Shown here piece after piece: positions 15,946 through 25,290 of a DNA stretch of 51,278 nucleotides. The first letter of the stretch is position 1. Each line of letters begins with the position of its first letter. The stretch is from Clostridia bacterium (lineage in GTDB: Bacteria > Bacillota > Clostridia > Peptostreptococcales > Anaerovoracaceae), in contig JAKSSL010000006.1 in the NCBI GenBank assembly GCA_024403115.1, positions 1-51,278 on the forward strand, in the 5' to 3' direction. The translations under genes and the position numbers were made by a program. The notes beneath the pieces were generated by a model. That model did no database searches. It was not told the origin of the DNA and was given only the letters and a program-made list of their open reading frames with translations.

Positions 15946-16908
15946 CTAATTTGCACGGGCAGCAATAGCACACCATTCTCCGTCTTCAAGTATTTCAACT
16001 ATGTCAAAGCCGGCCGCTTTTATAGCCTGAGAAACCAGCTCTTCCTTCTCCACTAAAATTCCCGATGAAATGAAATATCCACCTGGAGCCACGTGCTTCT
16101 TAACGCTGTCGCTGAGCATGATTACCAAATCGGCCATTAGATTGGCAACGACCACATTTGCTTGATAATCCAAGCCCTTGGTTAAATCACCATACTGGAT
16201 TTTGATAATGCTCTTAGGGTTGTTAAGCTCCACGTTTTCCTTGGCCACCTGCACCGCTACAGGGTCAATGTCGACTCCCAGTATGTCCGAGGCACCTAGC
16301 AGTTCTGCACCAATTGCCAGTATTCCTGAACCGGTTCCCACATCCAATAGGGAATCTCCCTTTTTCAAATACTTCTCCATAAGTTTCATGCACAGAGAAG
16401 TTGTCTCGTGAGTTCCTGTTCCAAAAGCCATGCCCGGATCGATTTCAATTACCAAATCATTGGCTTTTTTCTCATATTCCTGCCAACTTGGCTTTACTAC
16501 CAAATCGCCACAGATTCTAGTTGGAAGAAAGTATTCCTTCCACTTATCCCTCCAGGATTCGTCGTCTAGAATTTCCTGAGATACTAGTAAATCGCCAAAA
16601 TCACTGTCACCGTAAACTCCAGCCTTGAAATCGGCGCTCAGTTTTTGAACTGCCTTGTGAACATCCTGAGCTTTCCTAAGGCTTTCCTCATCCTGATTCA
16701 TGTAGATGATTAATTTAGGTCTTTCTTCCAAAATGGCTTTTACCCCTTCATCCACATAATCGTATTTGTGAAAATCGTCCCTTAGAATATCTTCCACATC
16801 TTGCGGATCCTCCACAACGGTGTCTGTAATTCCCAAAGCCATAAGCTCGCCTAGCAATGGTTCTATGGCTTCTCTATTTAATTGAATTTCTAATTTAATG
16901 TATTTCAT
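15946..16908 (-). CDS. prmA: Ribosomal protein L11 methyltransferase PrmA
   Basis: A 320-aa enzyme. The N-terminal L11-recognition domain (MKYIKLEIQLNREAIEPLLG) is joined to a class I SAM methyltransferase with motif I LLDVGTGSGILAIGA, motif II GVDIDPVAV and the active-site stretch VVANLMADLV. It trimethylates lysines of ribosomal protein L11. In many Bacillota prmA follows dnaJ. Here it follows addA by 14 nt, and the dnaK operon is absent from the window. Confidence 0.96.
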   Translation of the reverse strand: MKYIKLEIQLNREAIEPLLGELMALGITDTVVEDPQDVEDILRDDFHKYDYVDEGVKAILEERPKLIIYMNQDEESLRKAQDVHKAVQKLSADFKAGVYGDSDFGDLLVSQEILDDESWRDKWKEYFLPTRICGDLVVKPSWQEYEKKANDLVIEIDPGMAFGTGTHETTSLCMKLMEKYLKKGDSLLDVGTGSGILAIGAELLGASDILGVDIDPVAVQVAKENVELNNPKSIIKIQYGDLTKGLDYQANVVVANLMADLVIMLSDSVKKHVAPGGYFISSGILVEKEELVSQAIKAAGFDIVEILEDGEWCAIAARAN

Positions 16909-16922
16909 ATTTTGTTTTTCTA

Positions 16923-19900
16923 CTATTCCACCCTTACGGCCTGTCCCACATCGGTTAAGAAAAGATATGCTTCGGCAACTTCCTTGCCAGTTGCTTTTTC
17001 TAAAGCTTCCTTGTATATCTTGATCTGAACCTTATACTCATCGATTAGCCTTGCTTTTTCCTCTTCAAAAGGCAAAGACTTGTCAACATAATTGGTCTTG
17101 TAGTCCAACAGAATTATCTTGCCATCTTCCTCAAAGAAGCAGTCGATTATACCTTGAGTAAGTATTTCTCTGTCCAACCAGTCCTTAGTCTTTAGGGTAA
17201 AAGCTTTTTCCTTTTTAAGCTGTCCTCTAAGATCAGCTTGGCAAGCACGCTTTCCTAAATCGCTTTCAAAGAAGGCTTTTAACTTAGCTATTTGAACAGC
17301 TTTTGCCTCATCACTTCTAAGTATGTCATCAGCTTCCATGCTGTCAACAAGGGCTTGGATTTGTGCCTCCATATCCTTGCAGTCAACCATATCCTTAAAG
17401 CTAAGGTGTTCCATTACCGCGTGGTGAGCACTGCCCTTTTCAGCGGCAGTAATTCTTCCATCTTCAATAATCTTGCCTGGCTTGATATATATGTTTTGGG
17501 CCCATGCTTCCTTGATTTGCTTGTTTAAATCGGAAACGGACCTTTTATATCTGCGATTTATATCCTCTTCATAAGGATATACGTAATCCATTCTTCTTTG
17601 AACTTCTGCTTTTAAAGCCTCATCTCCGCTACCCTTTAGCTCGTCCAAATTAAAATGCTCCGACTTTTGGCCACGACCCTTGGATAAAAATTCTTCCACA
17701 TCCTTGTATGGCACTATTGTCGCTGGAATATGCTCCGAAAGCATTTCAGCAAAACTCTTTTCTCCAGTTTTGCCATCATCAAACTGGCCACTCTTCTTAC
17801 TGCTTCCTACGATGATCAGCTTATCCTTTGCACGAGTGGTAGCAACATATAGAAGTCTGATGTATTCCTGATGTTCATCATATTTTCTTCGAGAATCAAT
17901 TGCTTTTTCAAAAATAGTTTTTCTCTCGTATTTTTTTTCTTGATTTACATAGTGAAGCCCCAAGCCCACTCTGCTGTGGAAACTGTACTTTCCACCTGTT
18001 TGAGGCTTTTCCTGTCTGCAGGCTCTAGCCAAGAACACCACTGGGAATTCCAGACCCTTGCTCTTGTGAATAGTCATAAGCCTTACCACATTGGCATCTT
18101 CTCCTAGAAGTTTGGCTTGATCCACGTCCTCAGCCCTCTTCTTCATGGCCTCCACGTAATCGATATATGAACTCAAAGAACATACGCCCTGTTCTTTTAT
18201 CCTGTCCGCTGTTTCAACTAAAAGTCTAAGGTTGGCCTGTCTTTGTGCTCCTTCAAGCAAAAGCCCTACCTTAGTATAGTATCCGCTGTCTATTAAAAGC
18301 TTCCACAAGAAGTCGTCCAATTCCAAAGCTTCTGACCAGGATTTCCAAGTGTCCAAAGTCATCATTACCTTATTGCACTTAGCTTTTAAATCCTCACGGG
18401 AACCATTTTTGCAATATGAAACGAAGGCATCATAATACTTAACGCCTCTTCCTTTATTGTGTAAGCGTATATCCACCAAATCCTGAATCTCAAAATCAAA
18501 CAATTCAGAACGCAAAACGGCAACTAGCGGAATATCCTTTTGCCTGTTGTCAATTATTTTTAACAGTTCAAGGAATATGCTTATCTCTATACTTTCAAAA
18601 TATCCGCTGGAACCTTCCACGTAAAGAGGAATCCCCAGCTCGCGGAATTTCTCATCTAAGCAAGGAGCAAAGCCTGACTTTATGCCTCTGGCCAGAATAA
18701 CTATATCCCTGTACTCCAGCTTTCTCTCTCCTTTAAGCTTCATGTCATAGATGTCAAGCTTGCCCACCATCTCCTCAATCTTCTTTGCGATGAAAACGGC
18801 TTCAAGCTCGTTATCTATTAGCTCCTCTATAATCTCATTTTCTGCGTGCTCATAAGCACCATCCAAAACGTAGAATTCTGTAGGATGCTCCAAAGCACCT
18901 TCGTACTTAACGCCCTTGTTCAAAAGATTGTTGATGTAGTCAGGAATAAGCTTTTCAAAGATCTTGTTTACTGTTTGAATTACCCCGCTCTTGCTACGGT
19001 AATTGGTGTTAAGTTTAACAAGCTTATTGTTTCCCTCATCCAGACCAAACTCTGACAGTTTGTCTTGGAAAATTTGAGGGTCTGTTGATCTGAAGAAATA
19101 AATACTTTGTTTAATGTCTCCAACATAGAAAGTATTGTTTTCTCTCTTAATCAAGTTTATGATCTCGTCTTCAATATTGCTTGTATCCTGATACTCATCT
19201 ACAAATATATATTTAAACTTTCTGCGATACTCATCTGCAATTTCCTTATTGCACAAAGCCTGATATGCCAGGTGTTCCATATCGCTAAAGTCAATAGCTT
19301 GGCAATCCGCCTTTCCTTCCCTATATCTCTTCTCGAATTCCAATAGAAGTTCTTCTAAGAATTCCATCATAGGCTTAGTTTGATATAGAAGCTCCAGATG
19401 TTCGCTCCAATCCATGTACATAAAGTCCAATTTTTCAGTGATGACTTTCTTGTACTTTGTTCTGTAGGCTTTAGCATCGTCTGCCACCATCCCCCAGGCT
19501 TCCTTGTCTGCTTTACCTACAGTTAGTCTGGCAAAGCTTGCGTTGGCCAACATATCAGCGATTACTTCCAAATCATTGCCATCTTCAATTTCCTTAATTA
19601 TATTTAAGAAAAGCTGACGTTCATTTCCAATAATGTCCATGGCCTTTTCAACATTAGCATCACAGGCAAGTCTATATGCCTTATCAGCAAGTTCAAAGCC
19701 CTCGTCGCATTCCCTCTTGATGAGATTCTTTACTTCATTTTTCAACTTTTCCTCAGCCTCAGGATTGTTCAAAGCATTGGTCATCTCAACTTGCTCATGT
19801 AAGAACTCCCATGGCTTAGCCAAATTGTTTATACTATCATATATTTTTAAAATGGCCTCTCTAATCTGGTCTTCATTGCGATAGCTGCTGTAAGCACGCA

Positions 19901-20381
19901 AAAAGTCTTTGAATCTTTCGTCTTCCTTTTCGAAATATGATTCAAAGATTTCTTCGAGAATTTCATTCTTTAAAAGCTTCTCCTGAGTCTCATCCAAAGC
20001 TCCAACTCCAGGATCAATGCCCAGTTCCTGGAAGTTTTCCCTGGCCACCTTTTTGCCAAAAGATGAGAACGTGCTAATTTGAGCTCGAGGGAATCTGCTC
20101 AACTGCTCTTTCAAAAGCTTAGCTTTTTCATCGCTAATATCCCCTGCTAAAGCCTCATAAATAGCATCGCGAAGTCTAGTCTTCATCTCGTTTGCAGCCG
20201 CATTGGTAAATGTCACTATGAGCATTTCATCAATGCCTACGCCCTTGTCCAAGATTAAAGTTTTAACTCTCTCAATTAATAAAGTTGTTTTACCAGAACC
20301 TGCCGCTGCCGATACCAGCAAATTGTGGTTGCTGTCATTTATGGCAGTAAGCTGTTCTTTCGACCATTCTGTCTTTCCCAT
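16923..20381 (-). CDS. addA: ATP-dependent helicase/nuclease subunit AddA
   Basis: A 1152-aa UvrD-type helicase with a C-terminal RecB-type nuclease. Walker A is SAAAGSGKTTLLIERV (about residues 24-39), Walker B is VDEYQDTS, and helicase motif VI is RLLYVATTRAKDKL. The nuclease active site is IILLDYKTNYV, preceded by GSAHHAVMEHL. AddAB resects double-strand breaks and loads RecA. The partner addB, normally adjacent upstream, is not in this window. Upstream is a divergent promoter region and gpmI. The start is unusual: TATAAT ends 7 nt before the ATG and there is no Shine-Dalgarno, so the mRNA is probably leaderless. The operon continues into prmA. Confidence 0.95.
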   Translation of the reverse strand: MGKTEWSKEQLTAINDSNHNLLVSAAAGSGKTTLLIERVKTLILDKGVGIDEMLIVTFTNAAANEMKTRLRDAIYEALAGDISDEKAKLLKEQLSRFPRAQISTFSSFGKKVARENFQELGIDPGVGALDETQEKLLKNEILEEIFESYFEKEDERFKDFLRAYSSYRNEDQIREAILKIYDSINNLAKPWEFLHEQVEMTNALNNPEAEEKLKNEVKNLIKRECDEGFELADKAYRLACDANVEKAMDIIGNERQLFLNIIKEIEDGNDLEVIADMLANASFARLTVGKADKEAWGMVADDAKAYRTKYKKVITEKLDFMYMDWSEHLELLYQTKPMMEFLEELLLEFEKRYREGKADCQAIDFSDMEHLAYQALCNKEIADEYRRKFKYIFVDEYQDTSNIEDEIINLIKRENNTFYVGDIKQSIYFFRSTDPQIFQDKLSEFGLDEGNNKLVKLNTNYRSKSGVIQTVNKIFEKLIPDYINNLLNKGVKYEGALEHPTEFYVLDGAYEHAENEIIEELIDNELEAVFIAKKIEEMVGKLDIYDMKLKGERKLEYRDIVILARGIKSGFAPCLDEKFRELGIPLYVEGSSGYFESIEISIFLELLKIIDNRQKDIPLVAVLRSELFDFEIQDLVDIRLHNKGRGVKYYDAFVSYCKNGSREDLKAKCNKVMMTLDTWKSWSEALELDDFLWKLLIDSGYYTKVGLLLEGAQRQANLRLLVETADRIKEQGVCSLSSYIDYVEAMKKRAEDVDQAKLLGEDANVVRLMTIHKSKGLEFPVVFLARACRQEKPQTGGKYSFHSRVGLGLHYVNQEKKYERKTIFEKAIDSRRKYDEHQEYIRLLYVATTRAKDKLIIVGSSKKSGQFDDGKTGEKSFAEMLSEHIPATIVPYKDVEEFLSKGRGQKSEHFNLDELKGSGDEALKAEVQRRMDYVYPYEEDINRRYKRSVSDLNKQIKEAWAQNIYIKPGKIIEDGRITAAEKGSAHHAVMEHLSFKDMVDCKDMEAQIQALVDSMEADDILRSDEAKAVQIAKLKAFFESDLGKRACQADLRGQLKKEKAFTLKTKDWLDREILTQGIIDCFFEEDGKIILLDYKTNYVDKSLPFEEEKARLIDEYKVQIKIYKEALEKATGKEVAEAYLFLTDVGQAVRVE

Positions 20382-20388
20382 ATTCTAT

Positions 20389-20394
20389 ATTATA
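20389..20394 (-). promoter_or_regulatory. addA extended -10, directly before the start codon
   Basis: TGGTATAAT on the minus strand; 7 nt (ATAGAAT) separate it from the ATG at 20381. The expected +1 is at or next to the A of the start codon. No consensus -35 is visible. Confidence 0.65.
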
Positions 20395-20415
20395 CCATAT
20401 GCTTGAATATTGTGA

Positions 20416-20421
20416 TATAAT
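20416..20421 (+). promoter_or_regulatory. gpmI extended -10 promoter
   Basis: TGATATAAT on the plus strand, 36 nt before the gpmI ATG. The -35 region overlaps the divergent addA promoter. Confidence 0.6.
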
Positions 20422-20457
20422 CAAAGAGTAAAGTTTTTGTACATTAAGGAGATAAAG

Positions 20458-21978
20458 ATGGAAATAAAAAATAGACCTAGCATGCTCATGATACTAGATG
20501 GTTTTGGCCTAAACGAAGAGGAAAAAGGCAATGCTGTTGCCGCTGCAAAAACCCCTAATTTAGACAAAATATTCCAAAGCTATCCAAAGACTAAACTTCA
20601 AGCCAGTGGCCACTACGTAGGCCTTCCCGATGGTCAAATGGGAAACTCAGAAGTGGGACATTTAAACATTGGCGCAGGAAGAATCGTATATCAAGAGCTT
20701 ACTAACATTAGCAATAAAATAGAAAACGGGCAGTTCTTCGAAAATCCCGCTTTAATAGAAGCTATGGAACACGTGAAGAGCAATTGCTCAACCCTACACT
20801 TAATGGGTCTTCTTTCAGATGGCGGTGTTCACAGCCATATTGATCACCTTCTTGCACTTTTGGATATGGCCAAAAAGCGCGGTGTAGCTCAGGTTGTTGT
20901 TCACTGTTTCTTGGACGGAAGAGATGTTCCACCTAAATCTGCAATGACATATATGATGAAGCTCCAAGACCACATGAGAGAAATCTCCTTGGGCCAAATA
21001 GGAGTTGTATCCGGTAGATTCTATGCCATGGATAGAGACAAGCGCTGGGATAGATTGGAACTTGCTTATGACGCTTTAACTCTAGGCCAAGGAGAATACG
21101 CAGGCTCTGGCATTACAGCTATTAAAGCAGGCTACATGCTGGAACAAACCGACGAATTCCTTGTTCCAACTTGCGTTGGTGAAACTACAGTTGATGATGG
21201 AGATAGCATCATATTCTTCAATTTCAGACCTGATCGAGCTAGAGAAATAACTAGAGCTTTTGTAGACGAAAACTTCGACGGCTTTGAAAGAAAGAAAATC
21301 GTAAAGGATCTTTGCTACGTGTGCATGACTCAATACGATGCCACTATGCCAAATGTTTTGGTGGCTTATCCCCCTGAAAGAATCAACAACACTTTGGGAG
21401 AATACGTTGCAAAGCAAGGACTTCACCAATTGAGAATTGCCGAAACTGAAAAATACGCTCACGTGACTTTCTTCTTTAACGGCGGTGTTGAGGAGGAAAA
21501 CCCTGGGGAAGACAGAATTCTGGTACCTTCTCCAAAAGTTGCAACCTACGACCTGCAACCAGAGATGAGCGCTTATACAGTTACAGAAAAACTTCTAGAA
21601 GCCATTAAAACAGACAAATACGATTTGATCATATTAAACTTCGCAAACGCTGATATGGTTGGACACACAGGTGTCTTTGAGGCTGCTGTAAAAGCCATAG
21701 AGGCTTTAGATGATTGCGTACAACAAATTGTTGATTTGGTTCTTGAAAAAGACGGCCAAATCCTGCTAACAGCTGACCACGGAAATGCTGACAAGATGTT
21801 AGACGATAATGGCAATTTGGTTACATCCCACTCATTAAACCCTGTTCCTTTGGTTCATATTGCAAACAAGCCACAGGAATTTAAGGGCGAAGGAAAACTA
21901 GCAGACCTTGCGCCAACTCTTTTAAAGCTTATGGGCTTGGAAGTTCCAGCAGAAATGACTGGGGAAGCGTTGGTATAG
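20458..21978 (+). CDS. gpmI: 2,3-bisphosphoglycerate-independent phosphoglycerate mutase
   Basis: A 506-aa iPGM. The alkaline-phosphatase fold starts MLMILDGFGLNEEEKGNAV and has the catalytic Ser segment DGQMGNSEVGHLNIGAGR. Metal ligands lie in FLDGRDVPP, FFNFRPDRARE, NFANADMVGHTG and ADHGNAD. It converts 3- to 2-phosphoglycerate in glycolysis using two Mn ions and no 2,3-BPG. The ATG at 20458 is chosen for AAGGAG 6 nt upstream. A TTG seven codons earlier overlaps that site. The gene stands alone, without gap, pgk or eno, and ends at a bidirectional terminator. Confidence 0.97.
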   Translation: MEIKNRPSMLMILDGFGLNEEEKGNAVAAAKTPNLDKIFQSYPKTKLQASGHYVGLPDGQMGNSEVGHLNIGAGRIVYQELTNISNKIENGQFFENPALIEAMEHVKSNCSTLHLMGLLSDGGVHSHIDHLLALLDMAKKRGVAQVVVHCFLDGRDVPPKSAMTYMMKLQDHMREISLGQIGVVSGRFYAMDRDKRWDRLELAYDALTLGQGEYAGSGITAIKAGYMLEQTDEFLVPTCVGETTVDDGDSIIFFNFRPDRAREITRAFVDENFDGFERKKIVKDLCYVCMTQYDATMPNVLVAYPPERINNTLGEYVAKQGLHQLRIAETEKYAHVTFFFNGGVEEENPGEDRILVPSPKVATYDLQPEMSAYTVTEKLLEAIKTDKYDLIILNFANADMVGHTGVFEAAVKAIEALDDCVQQIVDLVLEKDGQILLTADHGNADKMLDDNGNLVTSHSLNPVPLVHIANKPQEFKGEGKLADLAPTLLKLMGLEVPAEMTGEALV

Positions 21979-21991
21979 GATATTAAGTAAT

Positions 21992-22030
21992 AAAAAAATG
22001 GTCCATTTCAATATGATTTGGACCATTTTT
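21992..22030. terminator. Bidirectional terminator between gpmI and pncB
   Basis: The stem pairs 21994-22005 with 22019-22030. A- and T-rich flanks on both sides serve the converging gpmI and pncB transcripts. Confidence 0.88.
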
Positions 22031-22040
22031 GTATGTTTAG

Positions 22041-23471
22041 CTATATTCCTCTTTCCTCAAGCAATTGATTCTTCATATCCCACAGCTTTTTGGATAGGTC
22101 AACATAGTAAGGTTCAGGGTTTTCAAGTCTCAATGTTTCATCCCATAGAGTTTCAACCTGCTCCTTGCAATATTCCTTGATGGCATCAATACTAGGACTG
22201 TCGTACACGCATTGACCCTTGTCAAAGATTTGTACCATTAAAGGCTTAACAACATAGTTTGATAGATGGCTCTTCTTCCAAATAGCGTTTGGATCAAATA
22301 TTACATAATCATCAACCACTGGAATTTCCTCATCGTTTAAGCTGATAACATCAGCCAAAGCTCTTCCGCTGTCCTTATCAAACAATCTGTGAACCTTTTT
22401 GAATCCAGGATTTGTAATCTTGCCAATATTCTCGGAAATCTTAATCTTTGGTATCATTTCGCCGTCCACTTCCAAAGCGGCTAGCTTGTAAACTCCACCA
22501 AATACAGGCTCGGATTTTGCAGTGATAAGTCTTTCACCAACGCCGTAAGAATCAATCCTTGCGCCTTCCAAAATAACATCTCTGATAATGTATTCATCCA
22601 AAGAGTTGGAAACAACGATTTTGCAATCTTCCAATCCAGCGTCGTCCAACATCTTTCTGGCTTTTTTAGTCAAATATGATACGTCACCGCTGTCGATTCT
22701 AATGCCCATAGTCGCTGGCTTCAATTCCTTAAACACCTTGATTGCAGAAGGAACGCCTGACTTTAATACATTGTAAGTATCAACTAGCAATACGCAGTTT
22801 TCAGGATATATTTGAGCGTATGCTTTAAAAGCCTCATATTCATTAGGGAACATTTGCACCCAGCTGTGAGCCATAGTTCCAAGGGCTTTAATACCATAAT
22901 CCCTGTCTGCTATTGTACAAGCGGTACCTGAGCAACCACCTATGTATGCAGCTCTTGCACCTAGAATTGCAGCTGTGCTTCCATGAGCTCTACGAGTACC
23001 GAATTCCATAACCGCTCCGCCTCTGGCAGCTCTGCAAACTCTATTTGCCTTAGTGGCGATCAAGCTTTGATGGTTAATTGTAAGGAGAACCATAGTCTCA
23101 ATAAATTGAGCTTGAATAACAGGTCCCTTTACAGTCACAATAGGCTCATGTGGGAAAATTGGAGTTCCCTCTGGAACTGCCCAAACATCACACTCAAATT
23201 TAAAATCTCTAAGATATTCTAAAAAACCGTCGCTGAAACAGTTCTTGGATCTCAAAAATTCAATATCTTCATCTTCAAATTTTAGATTTTTAAGATAGTC
23301 TATTAATTGTTCAAGGCCAGCCATAATAGCATAACCGCCACCATCTGGCACCTGTCTGTAGAACATATCAAAAACAGCTGTCTTGTCAGCCATTCCTGTT
23401 TCGAAATATCCATTTGCCATAGTTATTTCATAAAAATCTGTTAATAGACTTAAATTGATTTCGTTCTTCAT
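22041..23471 (-). CDS. pncB: Nicotinate phosphoribosyltransferase
   Basis: A 476-aa NAPRTase of the long Gram-positive type. It begins MKNEINLSLLTDFYEITMAN. Conserved active-site blocks include MEFGTRRAHG, the GIRIDSGDVSYL phosphate loop and GVGERLITAKSEPVFGGVYK. It converts nicotinate and PRPP to nicotinate mononucleotide in NAD salvage. It is a single-gene unit with a GAGG site about 8 nt before its ATG. The promoter region contains an inverted repeat TTTAC-N11-GTAAA across the -10 box, a possible operator. Confidence 0.95.
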   Translation of the reverse strand: MKNEINLSLLTDFYEITMANGYFETGMADKTAVFDMFYRQVPDGGGYAIMAGLEQLIDYLKNLKFEDEDIEFLRSKNCFSDGFLEYLRDFKFECDVWAVPEGTPIFPHEPIVTVKGPVIQAQFIETMVLLTINHQSLIATKANRVCRAARGGAVMEFGTRRAHGSTAAILGARAAYIGGCSGTACTIADRDYGIKALGTMAHSWVQMFPNEYEAFKAYAQIYPENCVLLVDTYNVLKSGVPSAIKVFKELKPATMGIRIDSGDVSYLTKKARKMLDDAGLEDCKIVVSNSLDEYIIRDVILEGARIDSYGVGERLITAKSEPVFGGVYKLAALEVDGEMIPKIKISENIGKITNPGFKKVHRLFDKDSGRALADVISLNDEEIPVVDDYVIFDPNAIWKKSHLSNYVVKPLMVQIFDKGQCVYDSPSIDAIKEYCKEQVETLWDETLRLENPEPYYVDLSKKLWDMKNQLLEERGI

Positions 23472-23496
23472 TTATTCACCTCACACGATTACGTAT

Positions 23497-23519
23497 ATTT
23501 TACCATAAATTAGCGTAAA
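23497..23519 (-). promoter_or_regulatory. pncB promoter with overlapping inverted repeat
   Basis: Minus-strand TGGTAAAAT (-10 at 23497-23502) overlaps an inverted repeat, TTTAC at 23499-23503 and GTAAA at 23515-23519 (plus-strand spelling). The repeat would suit a dimeric repressor. Its assignment to a NAD-responsive regulator is speculative. Confidence 0.4.
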
Positions 23520-23545
23520 TGTATGCTTTTTTCTTGGCACTATAA

Positions 23546-23584
23546 AAGCCTCCTGTGGCAATTTCATATTACCATGGGAGGCTT
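23546..23584 (-). terminator. Terminator after the uvrA-TCS-MBL operon
   Basis: An 8-bp stem (23577-23584 with 23546-23553) with a large loop carrying a short inner pairing, followed by TTTTATA on the minus strand. Confidence 0.65.
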
Positions 23585-23627
23585 GACTTTATAAATTATC
23601 TAAGTTTTGTATTAAGCTTTAAGTGAT

Positions 23628-24683
23628 TTAATAACACTTGCTGCATGGTTTTGCACCTTTTGACTTTGCTTCGGCTAATGTCATTCTTGTAGAAGTTTTC
23701 ATACCGCTACAATTGCTCTTAGCATGGTATGTGTTTGATTTAGAAACATATACATATTTGGAGCTTGTCTTTGTGCTTGTACTTGTCTTACTGCTAGAGG
23801 ATGAAACATTGCCCTTAGTCTTTGTAATCAAAGTTCCTGTGCAGTTATATGACTTTGTCTTGCCGTTGCTTGTCATAGTCACATCGCCCTTTTTGTCGGT
23901 GCGATATACCTTGATTTTCTTATCATATTTCTTGTATCTATCAAAAGCTGCTTGTGTTGGATGACCATATTTATGACCATCGGTTGAAACCCAAACTGCC
24001 TCTGGATCGAACTTTTTAATATATGAGCTTGAAGATGAGTTCTTGCTGCCGTGGTGAGGCGCAGTGACTATGTCCATATCAATCTTAGCCACCCCATTAT
24101 ACTCAGCACCTTTTTCAGCATCTCCTGCTAACAAAACATCCAAGTCCTTATACTTGATGTATGTCATTACCGAGTCTTCATTGTCGCTCTTGTAATCAGT
24201 TTTGCTTTGAATAAACTTAAAGTATGATCCATCTCCACAAGAAATTTTAGTTCCCGGTTTAGCGTTTAACACCTTGCAACCAGACTCTTTTTTGGCTAAA
24301 GCCATAAGATTTTTGGCCGTCTTTGTTTTGGAATAACTAGTGTCCTTAGGATAATAGAAATTCTTCACCTTCAGCTTTTTAAACACTGTTTGAAGACCGC
24401 CTGCATGGTCTGCATCGGGATGAGTAGAAATGACATATTCCAAACTCATGTTTTTCTCTTTTTTAAGCAATTTATTAACTATTTTTTGTCCGTAGCTTGC
24501 CAAGCCACCATCGATTAATATATCGTCCCCGTTGGGCATTTCAATGTAAAAGCTATCACCAGCACCTACATCAAACATTGTGATTTCCAACTTTTGAACG
24601 CTTTTGCCATAAACGCATGCGCTCAGCGGGATAAATGATATGGCTATGGCAAGGGAAAGAACAATACTTAATAATTTTTTCAT
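23628..24683 (-). CDS. Secreted ComEC-like metallo-beta-lactamase-fold protein
   Basis: A 351-aa protein with an N-terminal signal peptide (MKKLLSIVLSLAIAISFIPL, likely cut after SACVYG). The MBL fold shows metal motifs STHPDADHAGG (HxDxDH), LLAGDAEKG and APHHGSKNSSS, as in the extracellular domain of the DNA-uptake channel ComEC. A Ser/Thr/Lys-rich linker near residues 290-312 leads to a small Cys/His module (YHAKSNCSGMKTS, then KPCSKC). It probably acts outside the cell on a phosphodiester or phosphate substrate. Nuclease activity is an inference from ComEC homology. It lies 22 nt after a small secreted protein gene in the operon headed by uvrA. Confidence 0.85.
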   Translation of the reverse strand: MKKLLSIVLSLAIAISFIPLSACVYGKSVQKLEITMFDVGAGDSFYIEMPNGDDILIDGGLASYGQKIVNKLLKKEKNMSLEYVISTHPDADHAGGLQTVFKKLKVKNFYYPKDTSYSKTKTAKNLMALAKKESGCKVLNAKPGTKISCGDGSYFKFIQSKTDYKSDNEDSVMTYIKYKDLDVLLAGDAEKGAEYNGVAKIDMDIVTAPHHGSKNSSSSSYIKKFDPEAVWVSTDGHKYGHPTQAAFDRYKKYDKKIKVYRTDKKGDVTMTSNGKTKSYNCTGTLITKTKGNVSSSSSKTSTSTKTSSKYVYVSKSNTYHAKSNCSGMKTSTRMTLAEAKSKGAKPCSKCY

Positions 24684-24705
24684 TTATACTCCCTGTGAAA
24701 AACTA

Positions 24706-25290
24706 CTACTTTTTAACATCATGAATTTCATAGGCTTTACCGTACTTGTTAAAATATACCTCTACCCTCTTTGAATTATAAAGAAACCCTAGAATTTTTT
24801 TCCTGACGTTCAACTGAACTTTATATCCAACACCTGGTTTGTTCTTTGTTATCTTATAGTTTGACAAATTAGAATCTGGCTTGTAATTATTTAACGTACA
24901 ATACGCTTTTGCCATTTTCTTTAATTTGTCAGTTTTAAGCTTTGGAACGGTAAAAGTGCCTGAAACAGTACCATATTTTTTTGTCCCAGACTTTCTAATT
25001 CCTGAAATCTTATAGGAATACTTCATGCCAGGCATGATATTTTTTATTCTGAAATAAAACTTTTTCTTTGTTGTTCCATAACGAAAATCTGTGGCTTTGC
25101 ATGTTGTTTTGTTCTGTTTAGCAACCACCTTTATATTCTTAACCTCAAATTTGGTTTTAAACTGAATTTCACAGTTTCCGCTACCTGTGTAATAAAAATG
25201 CTTTTTGGCAGGGGCCTCTGCATAACTCACACTAAAAAGGCTAGTAAGCATCACGAAACATAATAGAATTGTAATAACTCTTTTACTCAT
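24706..25290 (-). CDS. Small secreted protein of unknown function
   Basis: A 194-aa protein with a signal peptide (MSKRVITILLCFVMLTSLFS, cleavage near SYAEA). The mature part is Lys/Tyr-rich and contains a fibronectin-III-like stretch (FYFRIKNIMPGMKYSYKISG, then GTVSGTFTVP). Residues 135-190 resemble a small alpha/beta PepSY-like unit (VEVYFNKYGKAYEIHDV), but this is weak. No catalytic motif is seen. It overlaps the histidine kinase gene by 8 nt and precedes the secreted MBL protein, so it is a likely output or accessory factor of that two-component system. Confidence 0.6.
   Translation of the reverse strand: MSKRVITILLCFVMLTSLFSVSYAEAPAKKHFYYTGSGNCEIQFKTKFEVKNIKVVAKQNKTTCKATDFRYGTTKKKFYFRIKNIMPGMKYSYKISGIRKSGTKKYGTVSGTFTVPKLKTDKLKKMAKAYCTLNNYKPDSNLSNYKITKNKPGVGYKVQLNVRKKILGFLYNSKRVEVYFNKYGKAYEIHDVKK

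Noticed and set aside
21082..21558. 158-codon frame antisense to gpmI
   Set aside because: Shadow of gpmI coding bias with no start signals.
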